Of a stretch of DNA of 5,579 nucleotides, positions 1-5,579 are shown piece after piece; the first letter of the stretch is position 1, and the number at the start of each line of letters is the position of its first letter. This stretch comes from DATKCA01 sp035544675 (GTDB lineage Bacteria; Acidobacteriota; Thermoanaerobaculia; Gp7-AA8), in the NCBI GenBank assembly GCA_035544675.1, contig DATKCA010000091.1, positions 1 to 5,579 of the forward strand, read 5' to 3'. The notes under the pieces are model-generated. The model was not told the origin of the DNA and made no database searches. It worked only from the letters and a program-made list of their open reading frames with translations. The position numbers were made by a program, and so were the translations under genes.

Positions 1-1719
1 GATCCACTCCCGGATCTGTGTCTCCAGCACCGACAGCGGCAGCGCGCCGGCGCCCAGGACCGCGTCGTGGAAGCGGCGGATGTCGAAGCGGTCGCCGAGC
101 TCGCGCGTCGCCAGCGCCCGCAGCTCCTTGAACTTCAGCTCGCCGATCTTGTACGCCAGCGCCTGGCCCGGCGAGTTGATGTAGCGGTCGATCTCCACGA
201 CGATGTCGTGCTCGGTCTTGCCGGCGTTCTCCCTGAAGAAGTCGATGGCCCTCTGCCGCGACCATCCCTTGGAGTGCATCCCCGTATCGACGACGAGCCG
301 GATGGCCCGCCACATCTCGTACGTGAGCTGCCCGAACTTCGAATACGGGTCCTTGTAGAACCCCATCTCGGGGCCGAGGGACTCCGCGTACAGACCCCAG
401 CCCTCGATGAATGCGGTGTAGCCGCCGAATCGCCGGAACTTCGGCAGCTCGCCGAGCTCCTGCTGGATGGCCAGTTGCAGATGATGTCCGGGAACGGCCT
501 CGTGCAGCGTCAGCGCCTCCATCTCCCACTTCGGGCGCGCCGGAAGGTTGTATGTATTCGCGTAGTACAAACCGGGCCGGCCCGCCTCCAGCGAGCCGCT
601 GCTGTAGTAGGCGGTCGTGGCCGTTTTCTCCGCGTATGCCGGAACGGGAACGATGCCGTAGGGCAGACGCGGAAGAGTGCCGAACAGCTTTGTCAGCTCC
701 GGATCGGCGCGCTTGGCAATGTCGCGGTATTCCTTGAGCAGCGCCTCCTTCTCGGTGAAGTAGAACCGCGGGTCGGTGCGCAGGAACGTGAAGAACTCCG
801 CCAGCGACCCTTTGAAGCCGGTGGACTCCCTCACCTTCTCCATCTCCCCCCGGATCCTCTTCACCTCGGACAGACCGAGGTTGTGGATCTCGTCGGGGGT
901 CATGTTCGTGGTGGTGAAGTTGCGGACCAGATACGCGTACCAGTCGCGACCATCGGGAACCGCGGAGAGACCGACCGCCTCGCGCGTCTTCGGGTAATAC
1001 TCCTCGGTGAAAAACCGCTGCAGCCTGCGGAACGCCGGAGTGACCTTCGTGCGGATGACCTCCGCTGCCTGCACGCGCACGCGTTCGTCCGCCGATCCGC
1101 TGCTGAACATCTGCTGGTAGATCGGCGTCTTCGTCGGGTCGTCGTGGATCTGATTGCCGATCAGCTCCGCGGCGTCGCGCAGCGTGATGCGCGGCGGCGT
1201 GATGCCGGCGGCGAGGCCTTTGCGCATCTGCGCGATGGACTGGTCGACGAGGCGCGGCGCTTCCCCGAGCCGCTTGATGAAGTTCTCGTAGTCGCGCGCG
1301 TTCGCTTTCGGAACCGACTGCGCGAGGTTGGCGAGCTGCGAATGGACGCCGCCGCGCTGCGTGAGCTGGATGAAGTCCGAGCGGAACCGCTGTCCCTCCA
1401 CGTCCTGCTCCGCGTCCAGAAGGTAGAGGTCGTAGTTGAGCCGGTTCGCGGGTGAGAGCTTCGTCCGGTCGATGGCGCGGACCCGCCCCACCAGCTCCCG
1501 CGCATGTGCCCTCCTCCGCTCGATCGCCTCCCCGGAAAAATCCGGCATGCGGTCGTTGTAGCGGTTGTCGCCGACGCGGGTGGCCTGCGTCGGAAATTCG
1601 CGCACGGTCCACTCCCACTCGTCGTCGAGGAGCTTCTGGAACTGCGAGTCGGCGGACTGCGCCAGCGCGGCGGTGGCCGCGAAGAACGCGATGGCGAAAA
1701 CAACGGCAAGTCGTCTCAT
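1..1719 (-). CDS. Exported DUF885-family protein (putative zinc-dependent peptidase/hydrolase), C-terminus cut by window edge
   Basis: The frame is open from an ATG at 1719 to base 1, giving 573 residues without a stop. DUF885 proteins are usually about 580-600 residues, so only the last few are probably missing. Residues 1-20 form a signal peptide: MRR, a hydrophobic core, then cleavage at ALA|QS, so the product should act in the periplasm or outside the cell. The family signature HEAVPGHHLQ is at 406-415 and gives an HExxxGHH-like metal site. The segment EGWGLYAESLG at 439-449 offers a further acidic ligand. The C-terminal stretch at 515-536 (NSPGQALAYKIGELKFKELR) is also typical of the family. 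DUF885 is generally regarded as a metallopeptidase-like family whose natural substrate is mostly unknown; a role in peptide turnover is inference. The start is supported by the signal peptide. No clear ribosome-binding site precedes it. The 176-base gap to the channel gene upstream, filled with palindromes, suggests a separate transcript. Confidence 0.93.
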   Translation of the reverse strand, partial: MRRLAVVFAIAFFAATAALAQSADSQFQKLLDDEWEWTVREFPTQATRVGDNRYNDRMPDFSGEAIERRRAHARELVGRVRAIDRTKLSPANRLNYDLYLLDAEQDVEGQRFRSDFIQLTQRGGVHSQLANLAQSVPKANARDYENFIKRLGEAPRLVDQSIAQMRKGLAAGITPPRITLRDAAELIGNQIHDDPTKTPIYQQMFSSGSADERVRVQAAEVIRTKVTPAFRRLQRFFTEEYYPKTREAVGLSAVPDGRDWYAYLVRNFTTTNMTPDEIHNLGLSEVKRIRGEMEKVRESTGFKGSLAEFFTFLRTDPRFYFTEKEALLKEYRDIAKRADPELTKLFGTLPRLPYGIVPVPAYAEKTATTAYYSSGSLEAGRPGLYYANTYNLPARPKWEMEALTLHEAVPGHHLQLAIQQELGELPKFRRFGGYTAFIEGWGLYAESLGPEMGFYKDPYSKFGQLTYEMWRAIRLVVDTGMHSKGWSRQRAIDFFRENAGKTEHDIVVEIDRYINSPGQALAYKIGELKFKELRALATRELGDRFDIRRFHDAVLGAGALPLSVLETQIREWI

Positions 1720-1738
1720 GAAAGCGGATTCTATGTCG

Positions 1739-1797
1739 GTGGAGGACAGGCAATCCTGCCTGTCCGGCGAGGACAGGCAGGATTGCCTGTCCTCCAC
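1739..1797. repeat. Nested perfect inverted repeat, 27-bp arms with a 5-base loop
   Basis: Bases 1739-1765 pair perfectly with 1771-1797, leaving the loop GGCGA at 1766-1770. Pairing resumes for two more pairs after one mismatch. Each arm is itself a palindrome. In the left arm GGACAGGCA (1744-1752) and TGCCTGTCC (1757-1765) enclose ATCC. In the right arm the same two 9-mers (1771-1779 and 1784-1792) enclose GGAT. The DNA or RNA can therefore form one long hairpin or two short ones. It lies between the channel and DUF885 genes, 19 bases upstream of the DUF885 start codon. There is no following T-run on either strand, so a classic intrinsic terminator is not supported. I recall similar GGACAGGCA-type palindromes as dispersed intergenic repeats in environmental bacteria, but I cannot confirm this here. 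Confidence 0.9.
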
Positions 1798-1833
1798 AGA
1801 TCCACCTACTGCTCCCCGCTCCCCTTCGTCCCC

Positions 1834-1894
1834 CTCTGTGACTCTGTGTCTCTGTGGTTTGTTTTCAAACCACAGAGTCACAGAGAACACAGAG
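1834..1894. repeat. Imperfect long palindrome of CTCTGTG/CACAGAG type at the 3' end of the channel gene
   Basis: The centre pairs CTCTGTGGTTT (1850-1860) with AAACCACAGAG (1867-1877) around a six-base loop GTTTTC. After a T/T mismatch it continues with CTCTGTG (1842-1848) against CACAGAG (1879-1885). After a short internal bulge it continues again with CCTCTGTG-side bases 1834-1840 against 1888-1894. The arms are built from a 7-8 base CTCTGTG/CACAGAG unit. The outer edge touches the TGA stop of the channel gene (1896-1898), so the structure would form directly at the end of that message. It may act as a transcript-end stabiliser or factor-assisted termination site, but no U-run follows it on the minus-strand transcript. 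Sequences of this kind (CACAGAG...CACAGAG) occur as dispersed intergenic repeats in many environmental genomes, as far as I recall. Confidence 0.85.
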
Positions 1895-1895
1895 A

Positions 1896-3611
1896 TCAAC
1901 GCCCTTTCCGGTGCCGCGCCCTCCCCGGATTGAACAGCTCCAGAAACTTGTCCTCAGCTTCCAGTGTCCCGACGAGGAACATGCGCCCGCCTTCCGGCAT
2001 CACGAAATCCAGCCCCGGATTCATCTCCCGCCTGCCACCCTCATCGACGAAGACCACGGTGCAGCCCGTCCTCGTGCGAATCTTCGACTCGCCGAGACTG
2101 CGCCCGGCGACGGAGGGCGGGATCGCCGCCGGGAACACGCTGATTCCCTCCGCCAGCAGCAGGTAATCGCCTCCGCGCAGAAGATTGAAGACGGTGTTCG
2201 CCCCCATCGAGGCGTAGGACAGCACCAGGTCGGCACCGGCGCGTGAAAGCGTCTTCACGTTGCGATCGAGGTTGCTGCGGGCCAGGATCTGCCAGGCCTT
2301 GTGCAGCTTGCGAAAGAAGATGGTCAGGGCCACGTTCGTGTCGTCGTCGTGAGTGGTGATGATGAGGGTGGTGGCTTCGCGGACGCCGGCCCTCTTCAGA
2401 ACGTCCATTTCCGTGGCGTCCCCGATGACCGCGTCGTGACGTCCTGCCACGCGCTCGGGGATCTTCTCGATGATCGTGGTGATGATGCCCAGCTCCGTGA
2501 GCGCGTCGCTCGCGGAACGCCCCACGCGGCCGCCGCCGATGATGACGACCCGTGGCGCGGGCCCGCCAGCGCTGGAGTACGCAGCGTTGTATTGGTCGAT
2601 CTGCTCGCGCGTGCCGGCCAGGACGAAGATCGTGTCCGGCTGGATCATCGTGCCGTGATCCACGATCTCCAGACTGCCGTGATTCCAGACGCCGATCACG
2701 CCGACGTCCGTGCGGCTGCGAAGCCCGCTCTGCCCCAGGGTCTGCCCCGGCAGCTGCGTCCCGAAGGCGGAAGCCTCGGCGATGAGCAGCTCATGGAGGT
2801 TGCCGATGACCCGGGCATCGGAATCGCGGATGCTGACGCGCCGCGCCAGGGCCTCGCCCATGATGTCCTCCTGCCGCAGCACCATCGTGGCGCCGGCCAG
2901 CTCGAGCACGTCGCGGGAGGCATCGGTTGTGGCGCTGGCTACGATCGGGACGGTCTCGGATAACTCACGGGCCGTGAACGTGGCGTTCGTGTTGACCACG
3001 TCCTTGCGGGTGGTCACGAGCATGGCGGCCTGGTCGAGCCGCATGCGGCGGTACGTGTCGGGGTCGTCCAGGTCTCCAACCGCCACTCGTACGCCACGCT
3101 CTTCGAACTCGAGAGCCTCCTGCACGGTCGGGCAGACCACGATGTAGGAGTGGCCGTACTTCTCCAGCATCGGGATCAGCGCCGTGGCCAGCGGACCGTA
3201 ATTCGTGAGGATGACGTGACCGCGGGTGGTGGACGGGAGCGCACGAGGCGCCCTGGCCGCGGTCTGCGCCCGCATCCAGGGCGCGTAGAAGAACTCGATG
3301 AAGGTGAACGGCAGCAATACCAGCATGAAGGCCACGCCGGAGACGAGCACCACTACGGAGAAGATCCGGCCCAGGTCTCCGTGGAAAGTGATGTCGCCGA
3401 AGCCGAGCGTCGTCATCACTGTGAGGGTCCAGTAAAACCCCGTGATCCAGGAGTGGCTCTGCCCTTCCTGCTCCATGATCAGGTGGAACAGCACGCTGTA
3501 AATGCCGATGAGAGTCAGGAGAACGAGGAGGAGATGCGCGAGCGAGCGCAGGTTCGCGCGGCTGGTCCGGCTCTCCATCACCGTGCTCAAGACAGCAATC
3601 AACGCCTTCAT
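1896..3611 (-). CDS. Two-TM potassium channel with tandem RCK (TrkA-N/TrkA-C) domains, GsuK-like
   Basis: This 571-residue inner-membrane protein should conduct K+ under control of cytoplasmic ligands. TM1 is at about 24-46, the pore helix at 54-66, the selectivity filter TLGFGD at 68-73 and TM2 at about 83-108. The first RCK domain begins near 131 (GHVILTNYG) and runs to about 335. The second begins near 353 with VVIIGGGRVGRS, a nucleotide-binding loop of GxGxxG type, and ends near 562. Acidic residues at the end of a later strand (GDAT, 397-400) fit a Rossmann fold. Carrying two RCK domains in one chain resembles GsuK, where four chains form a gating ring of eight domains; this comparison rests on architecture. 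The first RCK domain lacks the glycine-rich loop (NYGPLA instead), so it may not bind a dinucleotide. The filter is GFG rather than the common GYG. The ATG at 3611 is the first possible start after an in-frame stop about 40 bases upstream, and no Shine-Dalgarno sequence is visible. The gene follows the antiporter by 43 bases, probably in one transcript. Confidence 0.95.
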   Translation of the reverse strand: MKALIAVLSTVMESRTSRANLRSLAHLLLVLLTLIGIYSVLFHLIMEQEGQSHSWITGFYWTLTVMTTLGFGDITFHGDLGRIFSVVVLVSGVAFMLVLLPFTFIEFFYAPWMRAQTAARAPRALPSTTRGHVILTNYGPLATALIPMLEKYGHSYIVVCPTVQEALEFEERGVRVAVGDLDDPDTYRRMRLDQAAMLVTTRKDVVNTNATFTARELSETVPIVASATTDASRDVLELAGATMVLRQEDIMGEALARRVSIRDSDARVIGNLHELLIAEASAFGTQLPGQTLGQSGLRSRTDVGVIGVWNHGSLEIVDHGTMIQPDTIFVLAGTREQIDQYNAAYSSAGGPAPRVVIIGGGRVGRSASDALTELGIITTIIEKIPERVAGRHDAVIGDATEMDVLKRAGVREATTLIITTHDDDTNVALTIFFRKLHKAWQILARSNLDRNVKTLSRAGADLVLSYASMGANTVFNLLRGGDYLLLAEGISVFPAAIPPSVAGRSLGESKIRTRTGCTVVFVDEGGRREMNPGLDFVMPEGGRMFLVGTLEAEDKFLELFNPGRARHRKGR

Positions 3612-3654
3612 ACGATCAGATTCTGCACTGTGCCGGCGGCGGTGGAAAGGTCAC

Positions 3655-5025
3655 TCACGCCTGCGCAGCTCCTGGTCGGTTCTCGAGCGCGCGCTCGTAG
3701 CGTCCCAGGATCGGCTGACTGGAGAGGCCGTGCAGGAGGACGCTGAGAGCGATCACTGTGATCGTGACTGGAATCGCTGCTTCGACGTATTGACCCGGTC
3801 GATGGCTGAGTGCGTAACTGAGGTAATAGAGGCTGCCGATCCCGCGGATTCCGAACCATCCCATGAGCGACCGCTGCACCATTGTGGTCGGGGATCCAAT
3901 CAGACAAATCAATGTGACCAGCGGCCGGATGATGAACAGGAGCGCCAATGCGAGCGGAATCGCCGCCACGCTCCAGTATTCGGCGATCGCCACGCCGACG
4001 ATGACCACCAGCAACACCTCGAGCAGTCGCTCGGCCGTGTCGCCGAACGAGATCACTTCGCCGAGGAGCACGCCGGCGGCGACGGCCGGCTCGTCCATGT
4101 CCTTCTCTTCGACACGGGACGACACCAGATCCTCGGCGGGCGGGTGCGGCGTCTCGGCATCGTCCGCGCTCTCTTCGACGCGACGGCTGTGCTCAGGATG
4201 CGGACGATCGCGGACGACTTTGATCTCCGCTCCTCTGAGCCCCACGCCGGCCGCGAAAACGGAGAGGAAGCCCCAGGCTCCGATCGCCTCGGCCGCGACA
4301 TACGAGATTGCGATGAGGGCGAGCGCGAGAAAGTCGCTCGGCGCGGTCCGATCGCGATTCCGGCTGCGAATGAAGATCGCGAACCGACCGATGCCGCGTC
4401 CCAGAAAGAATCCGAGAAGCAGTCCCGCAGGGATCGCCCAGACCAGGCGGTGCAGCGCCCATTCGCCGGCCCACGGGCCCAGGCCGTCGTGCTCGCCCCA
4501 CAACAGCGCGAACACGACGAACGGAAAGGCCATGCCGTCGTTCAACCCCGCCTCGGCCGAGATGCCGTAGCGCAAGCGGTCTTCGTCCGCGGCGTCGTTG
4601 ACCGAGATCGCGCTCGCCAGGACCGGATCGGTCGGGGCGAGAATCGCGCCAATCAGCAGAGCCAGCGCAGGCGGGAATCCCAGAACCAGATTCGCGAATA
4701 GTGCTACTCCGACGATGGAGAGCAGCATCACCGGCCCGGCCAGGATGTACGCGGCCCGCCAGGCGGGATCGAGAACGGGCAACCGAAGCCGCAGACCGCC
4801 GACGAAGAGGGAGACGATCACGGCGATCTCGGTCACCCGTTCGAACCAGCCCACCGAGGCGGCGATGTCGATCCGGAGAAGCCCGAAACCGAGCGGCCCG
4901 AGCGCGGCGCCGATCGCCAGATAGACCGCGGAAGTCGATACGGGCAGCCGCCGCAGATGCGCGAAGGAGAGCGCCATCAGCAACAGCAGCACCCCGGCCA
5001 GAGACATCCAACCGAGGAAACTCAT
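3655..5025 (-). CDS. CPA1-family cation:proton antiporter (NhaP-like)
   Basis: The product (456 residues from the chosen ATG) is an integral inner-membrane exchanger that moves Na+ or K+ against H+. About 12 hydrophobic segments are visible, beginning at residues 7-24 and ending at about 414-434. Family landmarks are APTDPVLASA at 130-139, GLNDG at 160-164 (the Asn-Asp ion-binding pair of CPA1 antiporters) and FGIRGIGSL at 391-399. A hydrophilic, acidic linker lies at about 267-330. Part of it (274-286, RPHPEHSRRVEES) looks derived from a dispersed DNA repeat. The frame is open upstream to 5175, but those 50 residues are Arg/Pro-rich and overlap the preceding gene in another frame. MSFLGWMSLAG, leading straight into TM1, is therefore the better start, although it has no clear ribosome-binding site. 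The start lies 16 bases after the stop of the upstream gene, and the K+ channel follows 43 bases downstream, which suggests a cation-homeostasis operon. Whether Na+ or K+ is preferred cannot be read from the sequence. Confidence 0.95.
   Translation of the reverse strand: MSFLGWMSLAGVLLLLMALSFAHLRRLPVSTSAVYLAIGAALGPLGFGLLRIDIAASVGWFERVTEIAVIVSLFVGGLRLRLPVLDPAWRAAYILAGPVMLLSIVGVALFANLVLGFPPALALLIGAILAPTDPVLASAISVNDAADEDRLRYGISAEAGLNDGMAFPFVVFALLWGEHDGLGPWAGEWALHRLVWAIPAGLLLGFFLGRGIGRFAIFIRSRNRDRTAPSDFLALALIAISYVAAEAIGAWGFLSVFAAGVGLRGAEIKVVRDRPHPEHSRRVEESADDAETPHPPAEDLVSSRVEEKDMDEPAVAAGVLLGEVISFGDTAERLLEVLLVVIVGVAIAEYWSVAAIPLALALLFIIRPLVTLICLIGSPTTMVQRSLMGWFGIRGIGSLYYLSYALSHRPGQYVEAAIPVTITVIALSVLLHGLSSQPILGRYERALENRPGAAQA
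4168..4206 (-). repeat. Probable dispersed-repeat remnant inside the antiporter coding sequence
   Basis: On the minus strand this segment contains CATCCTGAGCACAGCC followed by GTCGCGTCGAAG, read in frame as RPHPEHSRRVEES. I recall CATCCTGAGC...GTCGAAG segments as a very common dispersed intergenic repeat in environmental bacterial genomes, where chance translations give HPEHSRRVE-like peptides. Here it sits in the hydrophilic linker of the antiporter (residues 274-286) without breaking the frame, which is where an insertion would be tolerated. The identification rests on memory of the motif, and no second copy is present in this window. Confidence 0.45.
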
Positions 5026-5041
5026 CGCGCCTGGGAGCCGG

Positions 5042-5579
5042 CTAAGGCCTCGACTGCGGGATGGTTCCGGCGTTCTGAGACTGGGCCGGGCCGGATGACG
5101 AATTCGTCGCCGTGCGCGGAGCAACCGCGACAGACGCTGAGCTCTGCGGCAGCGATGAGGACGGGGTCTGCACAACCGGCGGTGCGGTCGCGCGGGCCTC
5201 CGAACCGCTCGAGGTGTTCTGCGAGGGTTGCGGCAGCCGGGGGTCAGAGGCAGCTAACTGCGCATAACCCTCCTGTCCGGCTCCGCTCGCCCGGGATGGC
5301 GCCGCGCTCCGCGCCGCAGGTGCAGGAGCGGGAGCGGTGTCCCTGGCAGTGTAGTCAGGAATGTCGGCTGCGCCTCTGCTGGTCGTCAGGACCTTCGTGG
5401 ACTTCGCGACCGTCGCGTTCGTGATCACGACACTGGGAACACTCCGGCGCGTTCCGACTGTCCGCTTCGCGGCCTGGACGAGCAGTGAATCCTGAGCGGT
5501 TACCTGAACATCAGAAACGAGAGCCGGCTTCTGTTGCGACGTTTCCGCGTATGCGGCAGTCGCTGCAGCGAGCAGGACG
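5042..5579 (-). CDS. Secreted Ala/Ser/Pro/Gln-rich protein of unknown function, N-terminus cut by window edge
   Basis: The frame is open from base 5578 to a TAG stop at 5042-5044, giving 178 visible residues. The first ones, VLLAAATAAYA followed by ETSQQ, are the end of a signal peptide with a cleavage site at AYA|ET. The true start therefore lies just beyond the window, probably within 10-20 codons, and the product is exported. The mature N-terminal part (SDVQVTAQDSLLVQAAKRTV and on to about residue 80) has mixed composition and could be a small folded segment. From about residue 80 it becomes low-complexity, with runs such as APAPAPAARSAAPSRASG and a Ser/Gln/Pro/Thr-rich tail ending GTIPQSRP, probably disordered. 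A GTG at 5428 would give a shorter 128-residue protein, but the signal peptide upstream argues for the longer form. It lies 16 bases upstream of the antiporter gene on the same strand, so cotranscription is likely. I do not recognise the family. An envelope role is the most that can be inferred. Confidence 0.75.
   Translation of the reverse strand, partial: VLLAAATAAYAETSQQKPALVSDVQVTAQDSLLVQAAKRTVGTRRSVPSVVITNATVAKSTKVLTTSRGAADIPDYTARDTAPAPAPAARSAAPSRASGAGQEGYAQLAASDPRLPQPSQNTSSGSEARATAPPVVQTPSSSLPQSSASVAVAPRTATNSSSGPAQSQNAGTIPQSRP

Noticed and set aside
67..1455. Long plus-strand open frame of 462 codons
   Set aside because: It is antisense to the DUF885 gene, which carries a signal peptide and a clear metal-site motif. 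The plus-strand translation is Arg/Leu/Val-rich and has no recognisable domain, as expected of a shadow frame in GC-rich DNA.
1739..1894. Two palindromes taken together as a CRISPR array or intrinsic terminator
   Set aside because: The two repeats are unrelated to each other, there are no regularly spaced direct repeats with unique spacers, and no T-run follows either hairpin.
3612..3654. Gap between antiporter and channel as a site of a promoter or small RNA
   Set aside because: It is only 43 bases, GC-rich, and shows no convincing -10/-35 pair or hairpin. It looks like an ordinary intra-operon spacer.
3502..4701. Plus-strand open frame of 399 codons
   Set aside because: It is antisense to the antiporter and the channel N-terminus. 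The translation is rich in Arg, Asp, Glu and Gln with no hydrophobic core or motif, so it is a shadow of the real genes.
5026..5175. N-terminal extension of the antiporter by 50 residues
   Set aside because: The added residues are Arg/Pro-rich and overlap the upstream secreted-protein gene in another frame. Family members start close to the first membrane segment, as with the ATG at 5025.

Overview
The window is a gene-dense, GC-rich stretch of bacterial chromosome with four genes, all on the minus strand. Read in the direction of transcription (right to left) they are: the C-terminal part of a small secreted protein of unknown function rich in Ala, Ser, Pro and Gln (cut by the right edge), a CPA1-type cation:proton antiporter, a two-TM potassium channel with two RCK domains in one chain, and an exported DUF885-family zinc-metallohydrolase-like protein (cut by the left edge). 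The long plus-strand open frames are antisense shadows of these genes.

The first three genes are packed tightly (16 and 43 bases between them) and look like one transcription unit. An antiporter that exchanges monovalent cations for protons next to a ligand-gated K+ channel suggests a module for K+/Na+ and pH balance, with the secreted protein as an unexplained leading gene. The channel belongs to the GsuK-like architecture. It has a GFG-type selectivity filter, a second RCK domain with an intact dinucleotide-binding motif, and a first RCK domain whose motif is degenerate.

The 176-base gap between the channel and the DUF885 gene holds two unrelated palindromes. One is a nearly perfect nested inverted repeat built from four copies of a 9-base unit. 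The other is an imperfect long hairpin of CTCTGTG/CACAGAG type that ends exactly next to the channel stop codon. Both resemble dispersed intergenic repeats that I recall from Acidobacteriota-like and other environmental genomes. A third repeat-like segment appears to lie in frame inside the antiporter gene, encoding part of its cytoplasmic linker.

The taxon cannot be fixed from this window. High GC, the repeat types and the protein style fit a soil or sediment bacterium such as an Acidobacteriota member, but this is an impression. None of the three visible start codons has a clear Shine-Dalgarno sequence. I do not see a mobile element, CRISPR array, RNA gene or defence system. The main leads are the repeats and the antiporter/channel pairing.
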